Of a stretch of DNA of 64,000 nt, positions 33,065-41,748 are shown piece after piece (positions within the stretch are counted from its first letter, which is position 1; each line of letters starts with the position of its first letter). Below the pieces are notes generated by a model, which saw only the letters and a list, made by a program, of their open reading frames with translations, did not search any database and was not told the DNA's origin. A program made the translations under genes and the position numbers. Source of the stretch: Clostridia bacterium. GTDB taxonomy: Bacteria > Bacillota > Clostridia > UBA1381 > UBA9506. The stretch spans positions 1 through 64,000 of the forward strand of contig JAFQAZ010000025.1 of assembly GCA_017416855.1 (NCBI GenBank). The letters are read 5' to 3'.

Positions 33065-34717
33065 CTAAATTATTTCAATTTCTTTAAATTCTTTTTCCAA
33101 AGCCAGAAGTTGCTCAAAACTGTCTTCCTTGGAATCGGCAATGCCGGCTTCCTTTTCGGAGAGACACTGCACCTCAATATCTTCATTTATAATAGCCTGC
33201 ACGGCAATGTGGATTAATTCTAAGTTGCCGGCGCGGGACACAACGGTTTTATTCATCATTGCTTCTTTGGGGAAGACCAGTGAAAGTTTGTTTTGTAACA
33301 TCATCGGTTTAGCACGATTGATGTGCACCAACACCGGCATACCGCCGTGGGCCTTGATGAATTCTTTAATTTCACCCCAACGAGCCAGAACAGGATGAAC
33401 GCCTTCTTTTGCATCAGCCGGTACCGGTTCTGGTTCTGTAGCTTCCGGCTGTGCCGGGGGAGCAGGTATCGGTGGTGGTGTGGGGATGCTTTCAGCAGGA
33501 ACATCCCAGGGAGGGGCTTCTTCTGCTTTTTCTGCAGGGGCAGGGGTCTGCACAGGAGCCAAAACACCATTTGCCAGCTTTTTCTCTAAATCTGCCACGC
33601 GGGCGAATAAGCCTTCTAATGAAGTGTCATAGGCTGGTTCAGCCAGTTTCACTAATGCCAGTTCATATACCGTCCGACCATAACCGGAGACTTTGGCGCT
33701 GGCAACAGCTTCGTTCAGCTGCTTTAAAGCGAATATCAGTTTCTCCCGGGAAAAGCGGTCTGCAAGGGTTTGCATACGACTCAGCTGTTCCTGAGAGGTG
33801 TTGATAATAGTTTCCGGATTCTTTGTCAGCTTCACCACTAACAAATCACGGAGAAAACGAATTAAACGGTCTATAAAAACATCCGGCTCTTTGCCGTTTT
33901 CAATAATTTCATCCAACACGGCCAGCGCTTCGCCACCATTACAATCGCAAAAGGCATTGCCGATGCGGAACAGGGCATCATAGTCAGTAATGCCGATGAT
34001 GGTCAGCAGGTCATCATATTCAATTCGGCCTTCTGAATATCCTAAAACCTGTTCTAAAATGCTTAACGCATCACGCATGGAACCGTCGCCTAATTCTGCA
34101 ACCATCCGCAAGGCTTCAGGTGCCATTTCGCGACCGCCGGCTTCCACAATTTTCTGCAACCGGCCGGCAATGTCATCTAAGGTAATCCGCTTAAAGTCAA
34201 ACCGCTGACAGCGGGATAAAACCGTGGGCGGAATTTTGTTCAGTTCAGTTGTGGCCAAAATGAACAACACATGTGCCGGAGGTTCTTCCAGGGTTTTGAG
34301 CAGGGCATTGAAGGCCTGGGTGGTTACCATGTGCACCTCGTCAATAATATAGACCTTTTTTTTGGCCCTTGTGGGCAGAAAAGCCACATCATCAATAATT
34401 TCACGAATGTTCTCAACCTTGTTACGGGAGGCGCCGTCCATTTCCACAACATCTAAAATGCTTTCGTCCAAAAGACCTTTACAGATTTCACATTCGTTGC
34501 AGGGATTTCCGTCAACAGGATTCAGACAGTTAACGGCACGGGCCAGAATTTTAGCTGTTGAGGTTTTACCGGTGCCGCGGGTACCGCAGAATAAATAAGC
34601 GTGAGCCAGATTACCGGTTTTGAGCTCGTTTTTTAAAGTTTGTGTGATATGCTCCTGGCCTGCTACATCGTCAAAAACCATAGGTCGCCAAGCACGGTAT
34701 AACGCCTGATAAGCCAA
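33065..34717 (-). CDS. dnaX: DNA polymerase III gamma/tau subunit
   Basis: A 550-residue clamp-loader ATPase: Walker A GTRGTGKTST, zinc module CLNPVDGNPCNECEIC, DEXX box YIIDEVHM, and sensor LATTELNKIPPTVLSRCQRF. Domain III follows to about 370, then a Pro/Glu-rich linker (about 395-445) and a short tau-like tail. I use the TTG at 34717, giving MAYQALYRAWRP as in homologues and nine bases from AAGGAG; the GTG two codons upstream is too close to that site. The SRP RNA gene lies just upstream, a common Firmicute arrangement. Confidence 0.95.
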   Translation of the reverse strand: MAYQALYRAWRPMVFDDVAGQEHITQTLKNELKTGNLAHAYLFCGTRGTGKTSTAKILARAVNCLNPVDGNPCNECEICKGLLDESILDVVEMDGASRNKVENIREIIDDVAFLPTRAKKKVYIIDEVHMVTTQAFNALLKTLEEPPAHVLFILATTELNKIPPTVLSRCQRFDFKRITLDDIAGRLQKIVEAGGREMAPEALRMVAELGDGSMRDALSILEQVLGYSEGRIEYDDLLTIIGITDYDALFRIGNAFCDCNGGEALAVLDEIIENGKEPDVFIDRLIRFLRDLLVVKLTKNPETIINTSQEQLSRMQTLADRFSREKLIFALKQLNEAVASAKVSGYGRTVYELALVKLAEPAYDTSLEGLFARVADLEKKLANGVLAPVQTPAPAEKAEEAPPWDVPAESIPTPPPIPAPPAQPEATEPEPVPADAKEGVHPVLARWGEIKEFIKAHGGMPVLVHINRAKPMMLQNKLSLVFPKEAMMNKTVVSRAGNLELIHIAVQAIINEDIEVQCLSEKEAGIADSKEDSFEQLLALEKEFKEIEII

Positions 34718-34756
34718 AATCACACACTCCTTTCTTTAAAAAACAGTTCTAATACG

Positions 34757-34782
34757 AAAAAAACCGCACGGCAGGCGGATTT
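34757..34782 (-). terminator. Terminator of the SRP RNA
   Basis: On the minus strand, CCGC and GCGG arms around CTGCCGT are followed by seven T. Confidence 0.6.
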
Positions 34783-34797
34783 AATTGAAGAAAATAC

Positions 34798-34915
34798 CGT
34801 TTCACGCCGGGTAAGCCTGCATCACATCCAAGATTCCGCTTATCGCTGCTTGGTTCCCCACCTGACGAGGTTCACGGGCTCAGATTGCGCAGGACCCGGC
34901 CGACAACGCTTGCGC
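34798..34915 (-). ncRNA. ffs: Signal recognition particle RNA (small, 4.5S type)
   Basis: The minus strand contains the conserved SRP domain IV: GTCAGGTGGGGAACCAAGCAGC (positions about 34836-34868), flanked by long complementary arms GCCGGGTCCTGC near the 5' end and GCAGGCTTACCCGGC near the 3' end. It binds Ffh and targets nascent membrane proteins. The length is about 115 nt, without the Alu domain of the long Bacillus form, though the 5' end is approximate. A consensus promoter is upstream and dnaX downstream. Confidence 0.9.
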
Positions 34916-34971
34916 GCTGAACGCTAAAGTTATGAAACGATATATGTAACAATATATAATTGTACAGTTAT

Positions 34972-35000
34972 ATTATAACATATTTATTAGGAAGTTTCAA
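34972..35000 (-). promoter_or_regulatory. Promoter of the SRP RNA
   Basis: On the minus strand: TTGAAA, 17 bp, TATAAT (plus-strand 34995-35000 and 34972-34977). Confidence 0.7.
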
Positions 35001-35044
35001 CAGTTTTTTTCTTCAATTAAAGAAAAGAAAATGGAAATTAACGA

Positions 35045-35066
35045 TTTACATTCGAATGATTGTAAA
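35045..35066. promoter_or_regulatory. 22-bp palindrome upstream of dprA (copy 2)
   Basis: TTTACATTC (35045-35053) and GATTGTAAA (35058-35066) around GAAT; it differs from the 27489-27510 palindrome at one base. It lies in the gap between SRP RNA and dprA. Confidence 0.5.
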
Positions 35067-35089
35067 TTTTCGTTTTTCCAAAAAATAAC

Positions 35090-35118
35090 TTTACAATTTT
35101 TTTGTTTTGTAGTAGTGT
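35090..35118 (+). promoter_or_regulatory. Predicted dprA promoter
   Basis: TTTACA (35090-35095), 17 bp, weak -10 TAGTGT (35113-35118). The weak -10 together with the upstream palindrome would fit an activator-dependent promoter. Confidence 0.4.
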
Positions 35119-35171
35119 AGTATAGAAGTCATTTTGAAAACGATTAGTCGAAAAAAGGAGAAATCGGCTTT

Positions 35172-36371
35172 ATGTCTGAGTTACAATATTGGCTTTGGCT
35201 AACACTGAAAAAGGGCTTGAAAAACCAAAAAATTACGGCGCTTTTAGAGTATTTCGGTAAGCCGGAAGCGGTGTATATTGCCGATAAGGAAACGCTTTCG
35301 CAGGTTTCCGGTTTAACCCGTGCTGAACTTTCGTCTCTGTGCGATAAGAGTATGGATAAAGTCAGCAAGGTGATGGCTGTCTGTAAAAAGAAAGGCATTA
35401 AAATTCTGACCTTTGACAGCCCCTATTATCCACAACTGCTAACAAAGATTTACGATCCACCTTATGTATTGTATGCCAGATACAGGGAAAGAATAGATTT
35501 AAATGAACATATGACAATTTCTGTGGTGGGAACGCGAAAATGTTCTCCTTATGGTGCCAAAATGTCCGGCATTATAGCACGCGATCTTGCCAAAGAAGGG
35601 GTAACCGTTGTCAGTGGTATGGCGGAGGGTATTGACGGAGCGGCCAACAAAGGTGCATTGACCGGCGGCGGTGTAACCGTGGCGGTTTTAGGTTGTGGCG
35701 TGGATATGTGTTATCCGGCAATGCACAAGCAGCTAATGGAGGATATTATCAATCATGGTATGGTGCTTTCTGAATATCCGCCAGGCACTCCTGCCTATCC
35801 CGGAAATTTTAAAATAAGAAACCGCATCATAACCGGATTGTCTTACGGAACGGTGATTGTAGAAGCACCGGTTCGCAGCGGGGCGGTTAATTCAGCCAAC
35901 TGGACCATTGAGCAGAACCGGGAATTGTTTGTAGTGCCCGGTGATGCCACGAGAGGCACGGCAAAGGGTTCAAATAAAATGCTGGTTGATGGTGCAAAGC
36001 CTGTGCTTTCAGCAGAAGATGTTTTGTTTGAATACAAAGAACGTTTTGCGGAATATCTTGAACATAACAGACCGGCGGAATGCGACTGGCCGGAAGATAT
36101 TGACACAGAAGATATAGAAACAGACAAAATAAATGAGGAACAGGAAGCGGTATTGGAAGAAAAAGAAGAACTAAAGCGCCCACAGGTTTCTTTAGATGGT
36201 TTAAATGAAAATGAACGGGCTGTGGTAATGCTTCTAACGGAAGAACCACAGCACATTGATCAGCTGGCCGAGCAGGGGATATCAGCAGGGGCTTTATCAG
36301 CCGCGCTGACGATGCTGGAACTTAAGGGCTACATTAAAGCTCTGCCCGGCAAATTCTATTGTTTAAAATAA
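35172..36371 (+). CDS. dprA: DNA processing protein DprA
   Basis: A 399-residue protein that loads RecA onto incoming single-stranded DNA in natural transformation. An N-terminal SAM-like region is followed by the Rossmann domain with SVVGTRKCSPYGAKMSG, VVSGMAEGIDGAANKGAL, YPPGTPAYPGNFKIRNRII and NRELFVVPGDATRGTAKGSN. An acidic linker (about 298-345) connects to a C-terminal winged-helix domain (residues 345-399). Next is topA, 31 bp downstream, an order common in Firmicutes. The ATG follows AAAGGAG with 11 bases spacing. Confidence 0.95.
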   Translation: MSELQYWLWLTLKKGLKNQKITALLEYFGKPEAVYIADKETLSQVSGLTRAELSSLCDKSMDKVSKVMAVCKKKGIKILTFDSPYYPQLLTKIYDPPYVLYARYRERIDLNEHMTISVVGTRKCSPYGAKMSGIIARDLAKEGVTVVSGMAEGIDGAANKGALTGGGVTVAVLGCGVDMCYPAMHKQLMEDIINHGMVLSEYPPGTPAYPGNFKIRNRIITGLSYGTVIVEAPVRSGAVNSANWTIEQNRELFVVPGDATRGTAKGSNKMLVDGAKPVLSAEDVLFEYKERFAEYLEHNRPAECDWPEDIDTEDIETDKINEEQEAVLEEKEELKRPQVSLDGLNENERAVVMLLTEEPQHIDQLAEQGISAGALSAALTMLELKGYIKALPGKFYCLK

Positions 36372-36402
36372 TGAGGTTTTATGATATAAAGGAGGCACTA
36401 TA

Positions 36403-38481
36403 GTGGCAACCAATCTGGTCATAGTGGAATCGCCGGCGAAGGCGAAAACCATTAAACAGTATCTTGGAAAATCCTATACGGTTATGGCATCATTCGGCCA
36501 TGTCCGCGATTTGCCCAAGAGCAAAATGAGTATTGATATTGAACATGATTTTGAACCCAAGTATATAACCATACGCGGTAAAGGTGACTTACTGGCAAAG
36601 CTGAAAAAAGCAGCCAAGGATTCCAAAAAAGTTTATCTGGCAACTGACCCGGACCGCGAAGGTGAAGCCATCAGTTGGCATCTGGCCAATTTGCTGGAAA
36701 TTGATGAAACAGAAAAATGCCGTATTACCTTTAATGAAATTACTAAAACGGCGGTGAAAAATGCTATTACAGAGCCTCGCGCCATTGATAAGGATCTGGT
36801 GGATGCACAGCAGGCTCGCCGTGTGCTTGACCGTATTGTGGGCTATTCTATCAGCCCGATTTTGTGGAAAAAGGTGAAAAAAGGCTTGTCGGCCGGCCGC
36901 GTGCAGTCTGTTGCCTGCAAGCTGATTTGCGACAGAGAGCAGGAAATTGAGGATTTTGTTGCAGAGGAATATTGGTTACTCAATGCACATTTGCAGGAAA
37001 GGAAATCCGGTTCTGATTTTGTGGCAGAATTTTATGGCAAACAAGGTAAAAAGCTGAAGCTTTCTTCTGAAGCAGATGTGAATAAAGTGCTGGCACAGAT
37101 TGAAACCGCTGATTTTACAGTAACCAATGTGACAGCAGGGGAAAAGAAACGGAACCCGGTTCCGCCCTTTATTACCAGTACACTGCAGCAGGAAGCATCC
37201 CGCAAATTGGGTTTCACCGTTAAACGCACCATGATGGCAGCACAGAATTTGTACGAAGGTGTAACAGTACCCGGTCATGGCACCGTGGGTTTGATTACGT
37301 ATATGCGTACAGACTCTTTGCGTATTGCCAATGAAGCGCTTTCTGAGGTTCGTTCTTATATTAAAAACCAGTATGGTGACAGCTATTTGCCTGCCAAGGC
37401 TCGTGTTTATAAAACCAACAGCAATGCTCAGGATGCTCACGAAGCCATTCGTCCTACCTATGTGGAATTGACGCCGGCTGAGCTAAAGGGTAGCCTGACA
37501 CCGGATATGTATAAGCTCTATAAATTAATCTGGGAACGCTTTGTAGCCTGCCAGATGGAATCAGCGGTTTACAACACTGTTTCAGTGGATGTTACTGCCG
37601 GAGATTATTTGTTTAAAGCAAACGGCCGACAGATGAAGTTCAAGGGTTTTATGGCCTTGTATGTAGAAGGCAGTGACGAAGAGGAAAAAGAACAAAATGG
37701 TAAGCTACCGGCTCTTTCATCCGGTGACATTCTGATTAAACAGAAACTGGAGCATGACCAGCATTTCACACAGCCGCCTGCACGATATACTGAAGCAACG
37801 CTGATTAAAACGCTGGAAGAAAAAGGCATTGGCCGACCCAGTACCTATGCTCCCACCATTACCACCATTACAGCACGTGGATATGTATCCCGTGAGAAAA
37901 AACAGTTTGTGCCCACAGAGCTTGGTAAAGTGGTTACGGATATTATGGCTGGTCATTTTAACGATATTGTGGATGTTGCTTTTACAGCGAAAATGGAGCA
38001 GGAACTGGATGCTGTGGAAGATGGCAACGCCGATTGGGTTAAAATTATCCGCACCTTCTACGGCCCTTTTGCTGAGCAACTGAAAAAAGCAGAAAAAGAG
38101 CTTGAAAAGGTTAAGGTTGCTGATGAAGTTTCGGATGTTATTTGTGAAAAGTGCGGCCGTAATATGGTGTATAAAATGGGCCGGTTCGGTAAGTTTTTGG
38201 CTTGCCCCGGTTTTCCGGAATGCCGGAATGCCAAACCCATTGTGAAAGAAACCGGTGCAGTTTGTCCTAAGTGCGGCGGCAAAATTCTGGAAAAGAAATC
38301 ACAGCGCGGCAAAAAATACTTTGGTTGCGAACACAACCCGAAATGTGATTTTATGAGCTGGGATGAACCGGTGACGAAGGAACAATGTCCCAAGTGTGGC
38401 GGACTTTTATTGAAGAAAACCGGCCGTGCGAAGAAGATTGTTTGTTATAATGAGGATTGTGACTACGAGAAAAAGATTTAA
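36403..38481 (+). CDS. topA: DNA topoisomerase I
   Basis: A 692-residue type IA topoisomerase that relaxes negative supercoils. The Toprim domain is at the start (NLVIVESPAKAKTIKQYL, ATDPDREGEAISWHL); the active-site Tyr lies in GLITYMRTDSLR. The C-terminus carries three C4 zinc ribbons (CEKCGRNM...CPGFPEC, CPKCGGKI...CEHNPKC, CPKCGGLL...CYNEDC). The GTG start at 36403 has AAAGGAGG upstream. It is in an operon with dprA and is followed by a strong terminator. Confidence 0.97.
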   Translation: MATNLVIVESPAKAKTIKQYLGKSYTVMASFGHVRDLPKSKMSIDIEHDFEPKYITIRGKGDLLAKLKKAAKDSKKVYLATDPDREGEAISWHLANLLEIDETEKCRITFNEITKTAVKNAITEPRAIDKDLVDAQQARRVLDRIVGYSISPILWKKVKKGLSAGRVQSVACKLICDREQEIEDFVAEEYWLLNAHLQERKSGSDFVAEFYGKQGKKLKLSSEADVNKVLAQIETADFTVTNVTAGEKKRNPVPPFITSTLQQEASRKLGFTVKRTMMAAQNLYEGVTVPGHGTVGLITYMRTDSLRIANEALSEVRSYIKNQYGDSYLPAKARVYKTNSNAQDAHEAIRPTYVELTPAELKGSLTPDMYKLYKLIWERFVACQMESAVYNTVSVDVTAGDYLFKANGRQMKFKGFMALYVEGSDEEEKEQNGKLPALSSGDILIKQKLEHDQHFTQPPARYTEATLIKTLEEKGIGRPSTYAPTITTITARGYVSREKKQFVPTELGKVVTDIMAGHFNDIVDVAFTAKMEQELDAVEDGNADWVKIIRTFYGPFAEQLKKAEKELEKVKVADEVSDVICEKCGRNMVYKMGRFGKFLACPGFPECRNAKPIVKETGAVCPKCGGKILEKKSQRGKKYFGCEHNPKCDFMSWDEPVTKEQCPKCGGLLLKKTGRAKKIVCYNEDCDYEKKI

Positions 38482-38493
38482 ATGATTTCAATG

Positions 38494-38537
38494 AAGGGGC
38501 TGTAGCAAAGCCAATTGTTTTGCTACAGCCCCTTTTT
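38494..38537 (+). terminator. Terminator of dprA-topA
   Basis: AAGGGGCTGTAGCAAA (38494-38509) pairs perfectly with TTTGCTACAGCCCCTT (38519-38534), then TTTAGG. The stem shares GGCTGTAGCAAA with the hairpin at 41698-41733. Confidence 0.85.
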
Positions 38538-38585
38538 AGGTATTTCCTGCCGGAGATTTTCATACATTGTACAGAGGTGGGAAAT

Positions 38586-40193
38586 GTGAAACGAGCCAGG
38601 AAATTCTTTATAAACGGTATTCTGTTGGGTTGCACAACGGTGTTTCTCCGTGGGGCAAGTCTTGCATTTAATGTATATATTACCCATGTGATCGGAGCGG
38701 AGGGTGTCGGTCTGTTTGGTCTGATTATGTCCGTTTATACGCTGGCGACAACGGTGGCTTCTTCCGGCGCCTATCTTGCCACGGTGCGCCTTGTTACAGA
38801 GGAAGGAGCCATGTATTGTGATGGCGGTGTGAGAAAAGCCATGCGGGTTTGCTTGAGTTATACGGCGTTTTTTGGTGTGAGTGCCGCCTTACTATTGCTC
38901 TTTTTTGCACGCCCCATCGGCCTCTACTGGCTTTGTGATAGCCGGACAGTCAGATGCTTATATCTGTTGTCTGTCAGCCTGCCCTTTGTGGCTATGTCTT
39001 CAGCTATGAGCGGTTATTTTGTGGCGGTGCGACGAGTGATTAAAAGCGCATCAGCTCAAATCTTTGAAATGCTGATTAAAATGACGGTGACCTTTCTGGG
39101 GTTGTCTGTTTTTGCCGGTAGGGGCATTGAATATGCCTGTATGGCGGTTATTGGTGGGGGAAGCATAGCAGAAATATGCTCGTTTTTGTATCTGTATTGC
39201 CTGTATCAGTCTGAAAAGAAGAAAAGAAATAATGGAAGAGAGAAAGAAAAAAGATATACAAAACGGCTACTGGGTGTAGCGTTACCCATTGCCGTCAGCT
39301 CCTATCTGCGCTCGGGGCTGGTGACACTGGAGCACCTGCTGGTGCCGGTGGGACTAAAAAAATTCGGGGCCTCTGCATCGGCCTCGCTGGCTCAGTATGG
39401 GGTGGTGCATGGTATGGTCATGCCCCTTTTGTTGTTTCCAGCGGCTGTTTTAGGTGCTTTTTCAGGCCTTTTAGTGCCGGAACTGACAGAGTTTCAAAAG
39501 GTGGGAAACAAAACCGGCATCCGGCGGATTGCCACCAGGGCTCTTACAACCACTTTTTTGTTTTCAATCGGGGCGGCAGGCATCTTTTTTGTATTTGCAG
39601 ATGAACTGGGGCAAGCCGTTTACCACAGCGGCGATGCAGGCTTGTTTATTCGCTTTTTAGCGCCGTTGGTGGTGGTGATGTATGCTGACGGTGTGGTGGA
39701 TGCTATGCTGAAGGGGTTAAACCGTCAGGTGGATTCTATGGGATTTAATATTATTGATTCGGCTGTGAGTGTGGCTCTGATTTACACCCTGCTTCCCCGA
39801 GCTGGCGTGGACGGCTATGTGGTGGTGATTTTTATCACGGAACTTCTCAATGCATATTTAAGCCTTCGCTGCTTGATGAAGACAACAGATTTTGGCCTTT
39901 CGCTTTGCAAAGATGTTTTTCGTCCGGCTTTCCTGATTCTGAGTTCGGCTTACGGTGTGCGGTGGAGTATGGAGCATTTTCTGACGCAGTCGTTGGCAAA
40001 TGGTTGGGTGCTGACGTTGTGTTTATTGCTGACAGGTGCCGTGTATGCCGGAATGTTATTCCTTGCGGCCAAAACAGAACAGGCTACACATCCTGCAGGC
40101 AGATGTGCCATCCCTTTTCTAAAATGGAAGAAACCAGCCGTGCCTCCGTTACGGTACGGACGGAATTCTGAAACCCGTCCACGATGTGAATGA
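38586..40193 (+). CDS. SpoVB-like polysaccharide/lipid II flippase family protein
   Basis: A 535-residue membrane protein of the MVF/MATE-like superfamily with about 14 hydrophobic segments (FINGILLGCTTVFLRGASLA onward). SpoVB is required for spore cortex formation, and relatives flip lipid-linked glycans. I use the GTG at 38586 (GAGGTGGG upstream), since the longer frame runs into the topA terminator. The last about 36 residues (from about 40084) are encoded antisense to the end of spoIVFB and are hydrophilic and unlike the family. The spoIVF pair next to it supports a sporulation role. Confidence 0.82.
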   Translation: MKRARKFFINGILLGCTTVFLRGASLAFNVYITHVIGAEGVGLFGLIMSVYTLATTVASSGAYLATVRLVTEEGAMYCDGGVRKAMRVCLSYTAFFGVSAALLLLFFARPIGLYWLCDSRTVRCLYLLSVSLPFVAMSSAMSGYFVAVRRVIKSASAQIFEMLIKMTVTFLGLSVFAGRGIEYACMAVIGGGSIAEICSFLYLYCLYQSEKKKRNNGREKEKRYTKRLLGVALPIAVSSYLRSGLVTLEHLLVPVGLKKFGASASASLAQYGVVHGMVMPLLLFPAAVLGAFSGLLVPELTEFQKVGNKTGIRRIATRALTTTFLFSIGAAGIFFVFADELGQAVYHSGDAGLFIRFLAPLVVVMYADGVVDAMLKGLNRQVDSMGFNIIDSAVSVALIYTLLPRAGVDGYVVVIFITELLNAYLSLRCLMKTTDFGLSLCKDVFRPAFLILSSAYGVRWSMEHFLTQSLANGWVLTLCLLLTGAVYAGMLFLAAKTEQATHPAGRCAIPFLKWKKPAVPPLRYGRNSETRPRCE

Positions 40194-40941
40194 GACAATA
40201 GCTGTCATAGCTGAGCAACTTAAAAACATCCCGGGCGGGCACATTATCCATAGCGGTGATGACACGGGAGGGTAAAAGACCTTTACTGCGAAGCTTGTCT
40301 TTGTTATACAAAAGCTCCTGCATAATGATGTATTCATTTTGCTTTTGCTCCTCTGAAAGGTGCAGGGTTAAAAAGCTTGTTGTCATAACGAGAGAGATAT
40401 TTAATTTTGTGAGAATGAGAAGAATGCCGCAAAGGATTCCTAAGCAGCAAATTACTGCACGGCTGAGCCGGCGCATAACGGCAACGGCAGAAATATAGCC
40501 GATTTTCCGGGTGAGCAGAGCTTTGACAATCCGACCACCATCAAGGGGCAGACAAGGCAGAAGATTCATCAGCAAAACGGCCCAGTTTAACGTATTAAAT
40601 AGTATAAGTGATAACGAAGTGTTACCATAATACCTTGCAAGTAGGGGAGAAAGGCACAGCATCAGCACATTGGCAACAGGACCGGAGGCGGCGATGAAAA
40701 TTTCTTTGTAGGTGTTGCGGATCAGGCTTTTAGACAGCCGCACGGTTATGCCAAAGGGCATAATGATGATGGTACCCACACGTTCCCTGACCAGTAAAGC
40801 GGCAAATAAATGAAACAACTCGTGAATGGCCACAACAGAATAGGCTGTCAGCAGGGTATAGAGTCCGCCGGCAAGGTATGAAAGGAACACAAGGGGCAGC
40901 ACCAGCCAATGTATGTAAAAAAAACGGGTGATTTTAATCAT
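40084..40941 (-). CDS. spoIVFB: Site-2 protease family, SpoIVFB-like
   Basis: A 285-residue intramembrane metalloprotease. The zinc motif HELFH is at H40-H44, and the second ligand region NLLPCLPLDGGR places the Asp at D134. About six membrane helices span the first 200 residues; a C-terminal cytoplasmic CBS-like tail follows. In Bacillus, SpoIVFB cleaves pro-sigma-K in the mother cell membrane. It overlaps the upstream SpoIVFA-like gene by 8 bp, and its 3' end overlaps the spoVB-like gene by 110 bp, convergently. Confidence 0.88.
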   Translation of the reverse strand: MIKITRFFYIHWLVLPLVFLSYLAGGLYTLLTAYSVVAIHELFHLFAALLVRERVGTIIIMPFGITVRLSKSLIRNTYKEIFIAASGPVANVLMLCLSPLLARYYGNTSLSLILFNTLNWAVLLMNLLPCLPLDGGRIVKALLTRKIGYISAVAVMRRLSRAVICCLGILCGILLILTKLNISLVMTTSFLTLHLSEEQKQNEYIIMQELLYNKDKLRSKGLLPSRVITAMDNVPARDVFKLLSYDSYCLIHIVDGFQNSVRTVTEARLVSSILEKGWHICLQDV

Positions 40942-41638
40942 GGCTATTTTCCTTCTTAAACGCTATGAATTCGGCAGGGTCTAAATAGGTGTCTCCATTC
41001 CGGAGTTCAAAATGGAGATGTGGCCCGGTAACGTTGCCGGTGGCACCAACGGTGGCAATAACCTGACCGGCCTGGATTTCATCACCGCTTTGAGGTAAAA
41101 CCGTTTGGCAGTGAGCGTAAAGAGTGTAAATCTCATCGGCGTGTTGTACTAAAATATAGTTTCCGTATTCATTACTCTGACCAACTTCTACAGCCTTGCC
41201 TTTGGCGGCACATTTGATTTTTTCGCCTTCAGGTGCTCCTATATCCACACCGTAATGAAATTTTTCCGCTCCGTCGGTGGGGTGGGTTCTCAGACCAAAA
41301 GGAGAGGTGATGGAGGCATCTGCCGGAATCACCAAAGAGGTCAGCACAGATTTATCCGGCAACAAGTTTTGGTCTGCCGGCATAAGAGAGCTGATAAGCT
41401 GACGAATCTGATGCGGAATGGCGGCGAAATCCGTATTGTTTTCCAGAATGAACTGTATAGCATTTTGAGCAAAGGGCTTTTTTTCAGGCTGTGTTTTCAC
41501 AAACAGACAGACAAGGAACAGCAAAAGGCAAATGAAAGACTGAGCAATTACATTTTTCTTATAGCCTGTTATCGGTTCTGCGCTATATGTATTTCGTTGT
41601 GATATACGCTCGGAGCGGCGTCTGTAAACCTGTTCCAT
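40934..41638 (-). CDS. spoIVFA: M23 peptidase family protein, SpoIVFA-like
   Basis: A 234-residue protein. A basic cytoplasmic N-terminus leads to one membrane segment (NVIAQSFICLLLFLVCLFV), a spacer, then a C-terminal LytM/M23 domain with FHYGVDIGAPEG, the GNYILVQHADEIYTLYAHC strand pair and GPHLHFELR. In Bacillus, SpoIVFA inhibits and anchors SpoIVFB and is itself processed in the intermembrane space. HxxxD and HLHF metal ligands are both visible, so it might retain peptidase activity, unlike the Bacillus protein. The ATG at 41638 follows AAAGGGG; the longer frame crosses a hairpin. Confidence 0.85.
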   Translation of the reverse strand: MEQVYRRRSERISQRNTYSAEPITGYKKNVIAQSFICLLLFLVCLFVKTQPEKKPFAQNAIQFILENNTDFAAIPHQIRQLISSLMPADQNLLPDKSVLTSLVIPADASITSPFGLRTHPTDGAEKFHYGVDIGAPEGEKIKCAAKGKAVEVGQSNEYGNYILVQHADEIYTLYAHCQTVLPQSGDEIQAGQVIATVGATGNVTGPHLHFELRNGDTYLDPAEFIAFKKENSHD

Positions 41639-41697
41639 GTTCTTGTCCCCTTTCTTCAGATGGTACAGTATATGGTGAGAGGAGAGAAAATATGACA

Positions 41698-41733
41698 AAG
41701 GCTGTAGCAAATTAACCGATTTGCTACAGCCTT
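41698..41733. terminator. Hairpin between uidA and spoIVFA
   Basis: AAGGCTGTAGCAAAT (41698-41712) pairs perfectly with ATTTGCTACAGCCTT (41719-41733). Only a modest T-rich flank follows on the minus strand. It is likely to reduce read-through from uidA into spoIVFA. Confidence 0.6.
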
Positions 41734-41748
41734 GATTATATTTGTGCA

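Noticed and set aside
33065-34717. Programmed frameshift making gamma from dnaX
   Set aside because: No A-AAA-AAG slippery run with a following hairpin stands out in the gene.
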